Origin: Oceanococcus sp. HetDA_MAG_MS8
Lineage (GTDB): Bacteria; Pseudomonadota; Gammaproteobacteria; Nevskiales; Oceanococcaceae
Assembly (NCBI GenBank): GCA_019192445.1
Contig: JAHCMK010000003.1
Coordinates: forward strand, 62,001-126,000
Reading direction: 5' to 3'
DNA: 64,000 bases
In this document: piece after piece, positions 1 through 8,334 of the stretch
Position numbering within the stretch: position 1 is the first letter of the stretch
Layout: each line of letters begins with the position of its first letter
Position numbers and translations under genes: made by a program
Notes under the pieces: model-generated
Told to the model about the DNA's origin: nothing
Seen by the model: the letters and a program-made list of their open reading frames with translations, nothing else
Database searches by the model: none

Positions 1-99
1 GCTATTTACCTCCGGGAAAGCTCCACTTATGATGCAGGTGTGAAATTTATGTTAAGACCCTCGCGCAACAGCGGCGAAGGCTCAACGTAGGAGAACCCC

Positions 100-387
100 A
101 TGAATCTCACCCTTGCTCGTCAGTTTGTAGAAGAAGCCCTGGAAAACGGTTTGCAGCTCCACGGCATTAGCGTGAGTGGTCACCCGGCCATCAGTTTCGA
201 TCCGCTGAATCCGCGAGCCGAAGAAGCCCGCCGAATTTTTCAATCCACTGAAGGCTTGGTGCGTGATTTGCTCCGCGCCGCCATGATAGAGCACTGCCAG
301 AAGCAAGAGCTGCCAGCGGAGTTGGATTCCACGCAGGCTCGCGCAGATTTGCGCAGAGAAATGGAACAGGCCCAAGTTACGCATTAA
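100..387 (+). CDS. small hypothetical protein, 95 aa
   Basis: A 95-residue soluble, probably helical protein that I do not recognise. No signal peptide, membrane segment or known motif is visible. The ATG at 100 is preceded by a good ribosome binding site (AGGAG, 89-93), which fixes the start and supports a real gene. It is followed by a strong hairpin and faces the convergent C45-family gene. The first 99 bases of the window hold no gene that I can support. No function is proposed. Confidence 0.7.
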   Translation: MNLTLARQFVEEALENGLQLHGISVSGHPAISFDPLNPRAEEARRIFQSTEGLVRDLLRAAMIEHCQKQELPAELDSTQARADLRREMEQAQVTH

Positions 388-401
388 GTCTGGTGATAAC
401 A

Positions 402-428
402 GCGCCGCTGCGGGACGAGCAGCGGCGC
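402..428. terminator. GC-rich hairpin between convergent genes
   Basis: Perfect 10-bp stem (GCGCCGCTGC at 402-411, GCAGCGGCGC at 419-428) with a 7-nt loop. It sits between the convergent ends at 387 and 451. There is no U-tract on either side, so it may be a bidirectional transcript end or a stability hairpin rather than a classical intrinsic terminator. Confidence 0.5.
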
Positions 429-450
429 CATCGCATGAGAAAGGTGGGTG

Positions 451-1545
451 CTACAACGACCGCCGCACCCATTGCCCACGATCTGCGGGGCCGCGGCAGG
501 CCCATACAGTGCGGGTCTCCAAATTGATGTACAGCACGGCATCAGTCGCCGTGCCCTGGTCGTCTTCGGCGTAGCGATTGATGCTATCTACGCCGTCGCT
601 GCGATCCGAGAAGATGGCCAGCAGCCGGCTCTCATCAACTTGCCCCTCTAAGAGCATGCTTTGCACGCGGCTGAGCCGTGCCGCACTGCTGCTATTGGTG
701 GGTTCGGCTTGAACACGAGCGTGCTCGTCGGCTAAGCAGTGATTTGAGCGCCCCAGTGGTTGTTCGCCGGCATCCCTCAGGTAGGCACCGCTTGGTGAGC
801 GTTCCCATTCATGCCGGGTTTGGGTGTCGGCCATCCAATAACTATGCGCGGCAGCCACTGGCGCCTTTTCCACCAGCGCGGAGGCCTGTGCCGCAGTTTC
901 GCAGCGAATAGCTCGGTGCAAAACGCCCAAGTAGCCGACGCCTGGTTTGGCGCCCAGAGTTTTGAGGTTGGTGGTGCCGACGGCAACGCCATGTTCGTTG
1001 CCGCCCATGAGCGTTAAGCAGCCAGCGCAGGTCACAGAAAACGTGGCTGGTCCAGCGAGAGGGCGACGCTGTACGCCGACCACAAAATCGACATCCTGCG
1101 GGTTCAGGTCCCAGGTTTGGCCAGCCCAGGCATGGCCATGACGACTGTAAGTTGGAGGCACCATGATGGAGGTGCAGCCCTCCGCGTCTGCAGCGAAATC
1201 GTGCCCAGGCGCTTGCTCACCTAATAGCACCACGTCGCGCATATCGGTCATTTGAGTGGCGGCATACAGGGCTACGGAGTCTACCTTAGCGCCTTGGGCA
1301 ATACCTCGATGCTCTTCCATTCCTGGTCCGTCCCAGGCCGTATGAATATCCATAGACTGCCGGGCAACCTCACTCAGCGAATCCACCAGTTTCGGTTGGC
1401 CGCGCTCACTGCCGTAGGACCGCATGGCGGCAAAGCGCATATCCACAAAGGCTTGAATCTGCTCCCGCCAATGCTCGCCTTGGGCCTCTCCCATGGCGCT
1501 GGGTGGTCCAGAGACTTCAAGAATGTCGAGTGTCAGTGCGGCCAT
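451..1545 (-). CDS. C45-family Ntn hydrolase (acyl-CoA:6-APA acyltransferase-like)
   Basis: 364-residue protein resembling the peptidase C45 / isopenicillin-N acyltransferase-like family. These are Ntn hydrolases that self-cleave before a Cys, which then acts as the amide-cleaving or acyl-transfer nucleophile. The diagnostic patch is EGCTS in the N-terminal third, where Cys would become the new N-terminal nucleophile, followed by GQTWDLNP, where the family usually has a Trp/Asn/Asp patch. A GGNEHGVAVGTTNL segment is also typical. No signal peptide is seen, so the protein is probably cytoplasmic. It stands alone, convergent with the 100-387 gene. The natural substrate cannot be inferred from sequence. 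Family assignment is fairly confident, function is not. Confidence 0.8.
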   Translation of the reverse strand: MAALTLDILEVSGPPSAMGEAQGEHWREQIQAFVDMRFAAMRSYGSERGQPKLVDSLSEVARQSMDIHTAWDGPGMEEHRGIAQGAKVDSVALYAATQMTDMRDVVLLGEQAPGHDFAADAEGCTSIMVPPTYSRHGHAWAGQTWDLNPQDVDFVVGVQRRPLAGPATFSVTCAGCLTLMGGNEHGVAVGTTNLKTLGAKPGVGYLGVLHRAIRCETAAQASALVEKAPVAAAHSYWMADTQTRHEWERSPSGAYLRDAGEQPLGRSNHCLADEHARVQAEPTNSSSAARLSRVQSMLLEGQVDESRLLAIFSDRSDGVDSINRYAEDDQGTATDAVLYINLETRTVWACRGPADRGQWVRRSL

Positions 1546-1857
1546 GGGCGGATGTGCTCAGCAAAGGGGAGAGGGTTAATCCGTAATTTTACTCGGTTGA
1601 GGAAGCGCTGATTGAATCGTCGAGCGCAGCAAGGTGAGTTGTCGCCGGAGCGCAAAAACCGGAGTGTATGTGGGTATACATGAGGATTTCGAGCACCGCC
1701 GACAACTCAGATTGCAGGTGCAGGCATTAAATCAGTACTTCCTTAACTGGATACAGGCTGCCGTGGGCTTGGGTGCCGAAGAGAGTCGAGGCCATTGGCG
1801 CTGCCCTCTCTTGATCTTTGCTTGCCAATACTCTATGGTTCTTTGGAGTATTGGAAA
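1546..1857. other. intergenic region upstream of the C45 and ArsR genes
   Basis: About 310 bases between divergent genes. It must contain both promoters. A short reading frame at 1634-1861 has no protein-like features and is not called. The only clear structure is the inverted repeat 1825-1854 immediately before the ArsR gene, listed separately. Confidence 0.5.
1825..1854 (+). promoter_or_regulatory. inverted repeat overlapping the arsR-type ribosome binding site
   Basis: Perfect 9-bp arms CCAATACTC (1825-1833) and GAGTATTGG (1846-1854) separated by 12 bases. The right arm contains most of the GGAG ribosome binding site (1845-1848) of the gene starting at 1858. It may be the autoregulatory operator of the ArsR protein, or an RNA hairpin masking the ribosome binding site. 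The repeat is seen directly; its function is inferred. Confidence 0.55.
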
Positions 1858-2178
1858 ATGAAAATGTCACTCGAGTACAGCAACAAACAACTGGAAAAAG
1901 CGACGGCCATTTTTAAAGCCTTGGCTGACCCAGAGCGCTTGGACATCCTGGTGTCGCTGGCCTCGGGTGAGGCCTCCGTGAGCGAGTTGGCGCAGGCACG
2001 TCAGCAGCGCTTAGGCACCGTATCGGCCCGGTTGCAGGTGCTGTCCCGCGCCAATCTGCTGCGCCGTCGTCGTGATGGTCAAGTGGTGCTGTATTCGCTG
2101 GCCGATGACCACGTCGTAGAACTTATCGAAAACGCATTGGCACACGCCGATGAAGATCACCCAGGGCACGCGGACTAA
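1858..2178 (+). CDS. ArsR/SmtB-family metal-responsive repressor
   Basis: 106-residue winged-helix regulator. It has the ArsR core: FKALADPERLDILVSL, then VSELAQ...GTVSARLQVLSRANLLRRRRDGQVVLYSL as recognition helix and wing, and an acidic/His C-terminus (VVELIENALAHADEDHPGHAD) of the kind that binds metal at the alpha5 site in zinc sensors of this family. There is no ELCVCDL-type cysteine motif, so an arsenite-sensing role is unlikely; zinc, cobalt or nickel is more plausible. The start at 1858 is chosen for spacing to GGAG at 1845-1848; ATG at 1864 is the alternative. The next gene is a His-rich protein on the same strand 55 bases away, consistent with a metal-controlled operon. Confidence 0.85.
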   Translation: MKMSLEYSNKQLEKATAIFKALADPERLDILVSLASGEASVSELAQARQQRLGTVSARLQVLSRANLLRRRRDGQVVLYSLADDHVVELIENALAHADEDHPGHAD

Positions 2179-2233
2179 CAGCCTATGCTGCGAATCCAAC
2201 TGCTCCACTCAGGTCCGTCCCAAGGAGTCAGTC

Positions 2234-2593
2234 ATGAGCACCTGTAACAACCCTCAACACCACAATCATAACCACGAGCATGGGCCCAACTGCGGGCATA
2301 CCGCCATTCAACATGATGGCCATGTGGACTACCTGCATGACGGTCATCTGCACCATCCCCACGAGCAGCATGTGGATGAGCATGTGTTGCCGGTGACGGC
2401 CACAAACCCCAGCGATTGTACCCCGGATCACCAGTGCAGCGGTCATGCCGATGGCCACGTCCACGGCCCCGGCTGCGGACATGAAGCCGTTCCCCATGGG
2501 GATCACGTGGATTATCTGGTCGATGGTCATCTGCACCATCCACATGGCGACCATTGCGACAACCATGGCCCGGTGACGGTGGTCTCTGCCTGA
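2234..2593 (+). CDS. His-rich metal-binding protein with an internal duplication
   Basis: 119-residue His/Asp/Cys-rich protein with no signal peptide, so probably cytoplasmic. Two related blocks make up most of it. The first begins near residue 18 (HGPNCGH, then DGHVDYLHDGHLHHPH). The second begins near residue 75 (HGPGCGH, then GDHVDYLVDGHLHHPH). This composition suggests binding or buffering of zinc or nickel ions. The ATG at 2234 follows AAGGAG (2222-2227). A longer reading frame from 2150 would overlap the ArsR gene and lacks a ribosome binding site. Co-transcription with the upstream ArsR-family gene is likely. Confidence 0.8.
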   Translation: MSTCNNPQHHNHNHEHGPNCGHTAIQHDGHVDYLHDGHLHHPHEQHVDEHVLPVTATNPSDCTPDHQCSGHADGHVHGPGCGHEAVPHGDHVDYLVDGHLHHPHGDHCDNHGPVTVVSA

Positions 2594-2615
2594 GACCCTG
2601 CTAGCCTGAGCACTC

Positions 2616-2647
2616 GCCCGCGTTCACAGATGGCTGTGAGCGCGGGC
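2616..2647. terminator. strong hairpin after the His-rich gene
   Basis: 14-bp stem (arms at 2616-2629 and 2634-2647, one T-G pair) with a 4-nt loop, 22 bases after the stop of the His-rich gene and facing the convergent COG0523 gene. There is no long U-tract. Probably a transcript end for one or both genes. Confidence 0.6.
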
Positions 2648-2695
2648 TCGGCTCCATACCGCGGATCGACGTAACAAGGCTGTGGCGCAGAGGCG

Positions 2696-3751
2696 CTACT
2701 GAGGTTTGTCTGTGCTCAGTCTGCCGTCAAGAGGTCCTTCGAGCACGCAGCTCCACAATATGGTGTCCACACGATCCAGCTCTTCGGGCTGGTCCGTGAT
2801 GCACTCTAAACGGCTATCCAGGCAGTCATCCCGATGGCTGATGCTGAGTTCCTCATCCACCATGTTCAGGCTCAGCACGCCTTCGTCGGTGACTATCACC
2901 GCCTTGAGTCGCTGCAAAGCCAGTGTGCTTAAACCAGCGCGCAGTTTGGATGCGGAAAAAACATAATGGGGCTCGAAGACCCAGCCGCGGCTGACGAAGC
3001 CGTCCCCGGCATTATCGACCCGCACAAAGCCCTGCTCGGAATCTGCTGCCGAGGTGGGGGGCGACAGTGTTTGGGTGCCGCGCTCGTGGGCATGCGTCTT
3101 GGCATTCTCCTGCGCTAGCGCGGCCGCGCTCCGTGCTGGCTCAGCCAGCCAAGCGATGTCGAGACGACCCTGCTTCACGGCATGCACCGGGGCTTCGGTG
3201 CCAATGGTCTGCGCCATGAAATGCTGGAGACGGTCCAGATCATCTACCGCATAGGTATCGGACTTATTGGCCACGATCACATCGGCGATTTGTAACTGCT
3301 GCACAAAGGTGGGGTGGCTGGTGTAGCGGGAGTCCGACACCTTACGGGCGTCGACCAAAGTGATCGTCGCTCGCAGATCCAACACCCCGGCATAGTGCGG
3401 GGCACCCAGCGTCTGCATCACTTCTACCGGATGGCCCAAACCGGTGGGTTCAATCAGCAGGCGATCGGGGCGCGCCTGTTGTAGCAGCGTATTCAGGGCG
3501 ACCTGCATGGGTAGCCCCGCAGCACAGCACATACAGCCGCCCGGAACTTCGCGAATAAAAATCCCGCCCTGTTCGTTGGCCTGGCTATGAAACAGGGCAC
3601 CATCAATGCCCACCTCGCCAAACTCATTAACCAGAACCGCCCAGCGCTCGGATGCTGGCTTACTTGCCAGAAGATGCCGTATCGCTGTGGTTTTCCCTAC
3701 ACCGAGAAAGCCGGTCATGATGTTGGTGGCTACCGCATGAATGAGGGGCAT
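2696..3751 (-). CDS. COG0523 / CobW-family GTPase, probable zinc metallochaperone
   Basis: 351-residue G3E-family P-loop GTPase. Near the N-terminus is the Walker A GFLGVGKT. The hallmark Cys motif of COG0523 (GGCMCC) follows, then a Walker B-like LLIEPTGLGHP, and ANKSD as the guanine-specificity motif. A CobW C-terminal domain follows (GWVFEPHYVFSASKL). Family members such as ZagA, YciC and ZigA deliver zinc to client proteins under zinc limitation and are often Zur-regulated. The gene is divergent from an ABC-type cluster and a Zur-box-like sequence lies in the 200-bp gap. The zinc role is inferred from that context; the family call is confident. Confidence 0.88.
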   Translation of the reverse strand: MPLIHAVATNIMTGFLGVGKTTAIRHLLASKPASERWAVLVNEFGEVGIDGALFHSQANEQGGIFIREVPGGCMCCAAGLPMQVALNTLLQQARPDRLLIEPTGLGHPVEVMQTLGAPHYAGVLDLRATITLVDARKVSDSRYTSHPTFVQQLQIADVIVANKSDTYAVDDLDRLQHFMAQTIGTEAPVHAVKQGRLDIAWLAEPARSAAALAQENAKTHAHERGTQTLSPPTSAADSEQGFVRVDNAGDGFVSRGWVFEPHYVFSASKLRAGLSTLALQRLKAVIVTDEGVLSLNMVDEELSISHRDDCLDSRLECITDQPEELDRVDTILWSCVLEGPLDGRLSTDKPQ

Positions 3752-3814
3752 AGCGAAATGAAAGCCTGTGTTGGGGTTGCGAGCTGGCTACTGTGCCCCT
3801 CTTTGAGAGGACAT

Positions 3815-3833
3815 AATGTTATGAAATATCATC
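3815..3833. promoter_or_regulatory. candidate Zur box
   Basis: AATGTTATGAAATATCATC resembles the gammaproteobacterial Zur palindrome (AATGTTAT-N-ATAACATT type): the left half matches fully and the right half matches at most positions. It lies between the divergent COG0523 gene and the ABC-transporter operon, both plausible zinc-starvation genes. The match was judged by eye. Confidence 0.6.
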
Positions 3834-3952
3834 CCAGTGGTGTTGTTGCGCTCATTTAGGGGTCAGCGCCATTGATGATCCTGCACCAGCGCGTATCGAA
3901 GTCTATTCAACGGAGAACCACGGGCCTGTGTCTTCAGAAAGCGAGTCCTGCC

Positions 3953-4591
3953 GTGCTTGAGCTTATTGACCTGCAACATGCCTACGGCGAGCAAACGGTT
4001 TTGCGCATGCCACCAACACATCTGGAGCCCGGGGAGCAGGTGGCGGTGGTGGGGCCTTCCGGTTGTGGGAAGACCACCTTGTTGCACGTTGTGGCCGGGC
4101 TTTTACAGCCCACCCATGGGCAGGTGATCATGCAAGGGCAGGATGTGTACGCCCTCTCGGCGAGTCAGCGTGATCGCTTTCGGGGGCGCCAGGTGGGCAT
4201 CGTGTTTCAGAAGTTGCACTTATTGCCCGCATTGACCCTGCGTCAAAACCTGCTGCTGGCGCAGCGGCTGGCAGGTGCTGCGCAGGACCACCCTGCCGTT
4301 GATGCGCTTATAGCCGATTTGGGTCTGGCTGATCTGCACTACAAGAAGCCCGCCCAGCTCAGCCTGGGGCAGGCCCAGCGCGCCGCTGTTGCCAGAGCGC
4401 TGGTCCATAAGCCCGCACTGCTGCTGGCCGATGAGCCCACCTCGAGCTTGGATGCCGCCAATGCCGACCGCGTGCTCACCCTGCTGAAGGTACATGCGCA
4501 GCTGGCGGGTGCCACATTACTGGTTGTGACCCATGACCAGCGCTTACAAGGCCAATTGGATCGGGACATTGTGTTGGGTGGTGATGCATGA
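3953..4591 (+). CDS. ABC transporter ATPase, LolD/MacB type
   Basis: ATP-binding subunit of about 212 residues. Visible motifs are Walker A GPSGCGKTT, Q-loop FQKLHLLP, signature LSLGQAQRAAVARAL (normally LSGGQ; here LSLGQ), Walker B LLLADEPTSSLD and switch His in VVTHD. The reading frame is open from 3872, but family length and the onset of homology (LELIDLQHAYG) favour the GTG at 3953. The gene overlaps the permease by 4 bases (ATGA), so the two are translationally coupled. With the permease and the DUF3299 protein it forms one unit, probably a periplasm-facing MacB/Lol-like mechanotransmission or export system rather than an importer. The zinc link is inferred from the Zur-like box and the partner's His-rich insert. 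Confidence 0.85.
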   Translation: MLELIDLQHAYGEQTVLRMPPTHLEPGEQVAVVGPSGCGKTTLLHVVAGLLQPTHGQVIMQGQDVYALSASQRDRFRGRQVGIVFQKLHLLPALTLRQNLLLAQRLAGAAQDHPAVDALIADLGLADLHYKKPAQLSLGQAQRAAVARALVHKPALLLADEPTSSLDAANADRVLTLLKVHAQLAGATLLVVTHDQRLQGQLDRDIVLGGDA

Positions 4592-6033
4592 GTTGGCTGC
4601 AATTCGTGGCTCTCAATCTGCGCCACAACGCCCTGGGCACGGCCGTCAACCTGATACTGCTAGTTTTAGGCACGGCCAGCATTGCTTTGCTTTTGTTGGC
4701 CACTCATCACTTCCAGCAACAGGTGTCGCGTGATGCCCAAGGCATTGACTTAGTTATTGGAGCCAAGGGCAGCCCGTTGCAACTGGTGCTGTCCAGCGTT
4801 TATCACGCGGATATGCCCACCGGGAATATTCCCCTGGAGTCTGCACGGCGGTGGCGCCAAGATCCGAGGGTGCAGGCCGTGATCCCGCTGTCGCTGGGGG
4901 ACAGTCATCGCGGGTATCGCATCGTAGGAACCACGCATGAATATCCAAGTTTATATGCAGCGAAGCCTCAGGCTGGGCGGCTGTGGGAGCAGCCCATGGA
5001 GATTGTGGCCGGTACCACAGCCGCCCAGCAGGCCAATATTGCTGTGGGCGATCGCTTTGCGGGCGCGCATGGCTTGGCGGAGGGCGGGCATAGGCACCAA
5101 GACCGCCTTTACCATGTGGTGGGAATTTTGCAGCCCACGGGTACGGTTCTGGACCGGCTGCTATTGACCTCGCTGCAGAGCGTTTGGGCGGTGCACGGCG
5201 ATGCGCACGATGAGGATCAGCATCACATGGAGCCCTCAGGCGAAAGCGACGACGGCCACCATGATGAGGACAAGCACCATGCGCATCGTCGCCCGGAGAA
5301 CGACCATGACCATGCCGAGGATGAGGCGCTCGAAGACCACTCCCATATTCATCAAGAGAAAGAGGCAGACCGCGACTTCCACGGCCACCATGATGAGCAT
5401 GACCACGACCATGACAACGAGGGTGGGGATGGGGAGAATGACGAGGGCGCGCTCCATCATGAGGGGGAGCACCCTCACAACGATGCCGACCGCGAGGTCA
5501 CCGCGCTGCTCATTCAGTACGCCACGCCGATGGCGGCACTCAGCCTGCCGCGGGAGGTGAATGCCCAGCCATTGCTGCAGGCCGCCGTGCCTGCCAAGGA
5601 GCTCACGCGTCTGCTGCAATTCATCGGTGTGGGGCGTGATCTGGTTTTGGTCTTTGCTGGCCTGCTGATTCTGGGGGCGGCGTTGAGCATATTAGCCGCG
5701 CTCTACAATGCCCTGCGTACGCGGCGTTTCGACCTTGCCATGTTGCGCTGCCTGGGTGCGACGCGGCTGCAGCTCTTGCAGTGCATCCTGCTCGAGGGAG
5801 TCGTGCAAACAGCCGTGGGTTTGGCTGTGGGCGTGGCGCTCGGTCATGGGATATTGGCCGCCATGAACATCTGGCTACCTGTGGCACAGGCCGGCGCTTT
5901 GAGCCCTTGGGTATGGTTGCCCCAAGAGACTGCGCTGTTGGGGGTGGTGTTGCTACTCGGTCTCCTGGCCTCGGCATTGCCGGCTTGGCAGGCCTATCGC
6001 ACCGATGTGGCCCACACTCTGGGTGGGCAATAA
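4588..6033 (+). CDS. FtsX/MacB-like ABC permease with long His-rich periplasmic insert
   Basis: 481-residue permease with the FtsX layout: an N-terminal membrane segment (about residues 20-42), a large periplasmic domain, then three C-terminal membrane segments (about 345-372, 390-425 and 440-470). Inside the periplasmic domain, roughly residues 202-306, sits a low-complexity stretch dominated by His, Asp and Glu (repeated HDEDHHH-like patches). Such inserts bind zinc or other divalent metals. The gene overlaps the ATPase upstream by 4 bases and the DUF3299 gene downstream by 1 base. ABC-permease-DUF3299 clusters resemble zinc-regulated gene sets known in Vibrio (zrg genes); that similarity is recalled rather than computed. 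Transported substrate unknown. Confidence 0.82.
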   Translation: MSWLQFVALNLRHNALGTAVNLILLVLGTASIALLLLATHHFQQQVSRDAQGIDLVIGAKGSPLQLVLSSVYHADMPTGNIPLESARRWRQDPRVQAVIPLSLGDSHRGYRIVGTTHEYPSLYAAKPQAGRLWEQPMEIVAGTTAAQQANIAVGDRFAGAHGLAEGGHRHQDRLYHVVGILQPTGTVLDRLLLTSLQSVWAVHGDAHDEDQHHMEPSGESDDGHHDEDKHHAHRRPENDHDHAEDEALEDHSHIHQEKEADRDFHGHHDEHDHDHDNEGGDGENDEGALHHEGEHPHNDADREVTALLIQYATPMAALSLPREVNAQPLLQAAVPAKELTRLLQFIGVGRDLVLVFAGLLILGAALSILAALYNALRTRRFDLAMLRCLGATRLQLLQCILLEGVVQTAVGLAVGVALGHGILAAMNIWLPVAQAGALSPWVWLPQETALLGVVLLLGLLASALPAWQAYRTDVAHTLGGQ

Positions 6034-6854
6034 TGGTCTGGCGCCACGCATTACTCTGGCTTTTTTGGGGTCTGCCGCTGAGTACTCTGGCCGAGGCGCC
6101 TGCGCCGGCTCAGCCAGATAAAGTTCAAGACGCAGAAGTGTTCTTGCAGATCTTTACCGAGTCGGGTTATCAGAATGCGCAGGGTGTGCAGGTCATTGAT
6201 TTGCTGGAGGGGGACTACGCTTACATCACCTTGCAAGCCGAGACCATCGACGGCAAGGCGGTGGTGGGTGCCACTCCCGAGCTCTCCCTCAAGGGCAGCA
6301 GTCGCATCCAGTCTTTGACCCCGCCTGGGGGCAAAGACCGCACCGATGACGCTGGCAGCTACGAGTTTGCCGTGGTGGGCGGAAGTATGGGGCTGGATAC
6401 GCTGACGATCGCCGTGGGCAAGAGCACGGTGCAGGTGCAGATCAACGTCATCAGTCTGGAGTCAGCGGGTTTCGCGCCGCCAGCCTCCGTTGAGGGCAGT
6501 TTTCCCTGGGATGAACTGCTTCAGGCAAGCATCGAATATGGCGTGGATGGTGCCGTGCGTGCGAGCTTCCCCAGCAAGCTCAAAAAGGCCAACGGACAAA
6601 CCATCAAACTTGCCGGGTTCATGATGCCTTTAGAGCCGGAGGCCAAGCAGCGACACTTCCTGCTCACCTCCAGTCCGCCCAGTTGCTTCTTTCATATTCC
6701 GGGCGGTCCAGCCGGGGCCGTGGAGGTGCTTGCCCCCCGCGGTGTGAAAGCCAGTTGGGATCTGCTGTTGTTGGAAGGACGTCTGGAGCTGCTGGAACAC
6801 AGCGAAGACGGTGTGATTTATCGCTTGCACGAGGCCAAGGCACTAAAGCTTTAG
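6033..6854 (+). CDS. periplasmic DUF3299-domain protein
   Basis: 273-residue exported protein. A signal peptide covers about residues 1-21 (ending ...LSTLAEA). The C-terminal third carries the DUF3299 signature: GQTIKLAGFMMPLEP, then FLLTSSPPSCFFH with a Pro-Ser-Cys-Phe-Phe-His core. An Ig-like middle region (SLKGSSRIQSLTPPGG) precedes it. The start ATG at 6033 overlaps the permease stop (TAATG). The PSCFFH Cys/His pair may bind metal, which fits the zinc-linked context. Function of DUF3299 is not established. Confidence 0.8.
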   Translation: MVWRHALLWLFWGLPLSTLAEAPAPAQPDKVQDAEVFLQIFTESGYQNAQGVQVIDLLEGDYAYITLQAETIDGKAVVGATPELSLKGSSRIQSLTPPGGKDRTDDAGSYEFAVVGGSMGLDTLTIAVGKSTVQVQINVISLESAGFAPPASVEGSFPWDELLQASIEYGVDGAVRASFPSKLKKANGQTIKLAGFMMPLEPEAKQRHFLLTSSPPSCFFHIPGGPAGAVEVLAPRGVKASWDLLLLEGRLELLEHSEDGVIYRLHEAKALKL

Positions 6855-7141
6855 TGACCAATGCGCAGGCTTTGAATTGGGGCTAGGGTCGGGCCAAGAT
6901 CGCCCTCGCGAAGCGCTGTTCGCGCACACAGCCTGCACACTTGAGGGTCGCCCTTGGCGCGCGGAGGCCGTTCTGGCGCCAACCCTGCGCAGGCGCGTGA
7001 TTCCACCTTGCATGAATTTGAATCCTGGCTATTCATCGCGGGTTCATCTTGGACACAGGACGCGTTCATTGAGTGGAGGGCATCTTCAGCGCTACACCAA
7101 ACCGGGCGCGTTAAGGGCCCTCATAAAAGGGAAAGGAACTC

Positions 7142-7858
7142 ATGTGCAGACCATCGAAGACGACCCTAAAGACGATCGCGTTCCTCATGTGTTTTGGCCT
7201 CTTGCCGCAGCTCTCGCTGGCTCAGATCGATCAGGGCCAAACTGGCCTGTGGAGCATGTACTTTTGGAATGCTAGCTTTGATGACAGCGTCTTTGGCGCA
7301 CAGGGCGACGTTCAATATCGGCAATGGGAGGTCGGCGAGGACCTGGAGCAACTTCTGCTTCGCGGTGGCCTGACCTGGCGTCCTAAGAGCATGCAGAACA
7401 CCTTGTTAACCCTAGGCTATGCCAACATTACCTCCGGTACCTTCGGCCCCAGTGATGCGCAGTCCACAGAGAACCGCATCTATCAAGAGGCCTTGCTCGG
7501 TCAAAAACCCGCGAGCTGGTTACACCTGCGTCACCGCTTCCGCTTTGAGCAGCGCTGGGTCGAAGACCAGGACTTCCGCACTCGATTCCGATATGCAATC
7601 TTTGCCGACGTTCCCTTAAACGGGATTGATCCAGGCCCGGGCTCGATCTATCTGTCTTTGTATAACGAAGTTTTCGTGAACGGTGAGCGTGATATTGGCG
7701 GCGGTAATGAGGTGCAGCTGTTTGACCGAAACCGCAGCTATGCCGCCTTAGGTTACGGCCTCAATAATGGACTGCGCGTACAGGCAGGATATATGCACCA
7801 GGAATCCGCGAACTTTGGCAAAGGACAGCTGCAGCTAAGCCTGCACCAGAACTTCTAG
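7142..7858 (+). CDS. DUF2490-family outer-membrane-like protein
   Basis: 238-residue protein with a clear signal peptide (residues 1-27, cleavage near LSLAQ). The rest is a series of amphipathic beta-strands ending in an aromatic C-terminal residue (LHQNF), typical of small outer-membrane beta-barrels and of the DUF2490 family. ATG at 7142 follows AAAGGA. It stands alone 287 bases downstream of the DUF3299 gene; the space between them has GC-rich inverted repeats but no gene that I can support. Function unknown. Confidence 0.75.
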   Translation: MCRPSKTTLKTIAFLMCFGLLPQLSLAQIDQGQTGLWSMYFWNASFDDSVFGAQGDVQYRQWEVGEDLEQLLLRGGLTWRPKSMQNTLLTLGYANITSGTFGPSDAQSTENRIYQEALLGQKPASWLHLRHRFRFEQRWVEDQDFRTRFRYAIFADVPLNGIDPGPGSIYLSLYNEVFVNGERDIGGGNEVQLFDRNRSYAALGYGLNNGLRVQAGYMHQESANFGKGQLQLSLHQNF

Positions 7859-8282
7859 CGCCGCGCGGCTCGCATCCTCGTTAATGCCTTCCGCTTGAGC
7901 GTTCGTCACGCCTTAGAGAGGCAGTGGGTTGCTGGAGGCTCCCTAGCGGGAAAATTGAGGCTTAGAGCACAGTCCGCAAATGTAACGTGCTTGGAATAAA
8001 GCCCTCGGCCGTGACTCGGAGACACATTTCAAGACGGAGGATTGTTTGCTAACTCCACGATTTACGTAGCGGTGCGCAAGGGGCTGCGGATAGACGCGGG
8101 CACCTTCGGTCCTGTTGCTCTAGCGAGGGGTGGAAGCCAGGGACAGCTCGCTCGAAGAAAAAGCTATATGTGCTTGAGCTGTAGTAAAAGCCTCTTCCAA
8201 ATACCTCGGTCTACACAAAAGCTTAGATCGTTAACGGTGGCGGGTCTGGCGGCTAGTAGGGCGCGGTACATTGACTATGAAC
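7859..8282. other. intergenic region between convergent genes
   Basis: About 420 bases after the DUF2490 gene. One plus-strand frame (8042-8377) is open but its composition is not protein-like and it runs into the convergent lipoprotein gene, so it is not called. Nothing else is recognised until the terminator at 8283. Confidence 0.4.
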
Positions 8283-8312
8283 AAAAAAGAGTCGACGCAA
8301 AGCGCCGACTCT
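8283..8312 (-). terminator. rho-independent terminator of the beta-helix/lipoprotein operon
   Basis: Stem AGAGTCG-x-CGC (8288-8298) pairs with GCG-x-CGACTCT (8302-8312) around an AAA loop. Six A residues at 8283-8288 give a U-tract when read on the minus strand. It lies 22 bases beyond the stop of the lipoprotein gene. Confidence 0.85.
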
Positions 8313-8334
8313 CCGTTTGCAATGATGGGCTTCG

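Noticed and set aside
2228-2566. Long minus-strand frames opposite the His-rich gene
   Set aside because: Met/Val/His-biased mirror frames of a His-rich coding sequence with no ribosome binding site; the plus-strand gene explains the region.
2234-2593. Repeated units considered as a possible CRISPR-like or DNA repeat array
   Set aside because: The repetition is at protein level (two related His-rich blocks) within an intact reading frame; there are no spacers.
5201-5619. Open frames on both strands across the His-rich permease insert
   Set aside because: By-products of the repetitive His/Asp codons; the permease frame runs through without a break and has family motifs on both sides.
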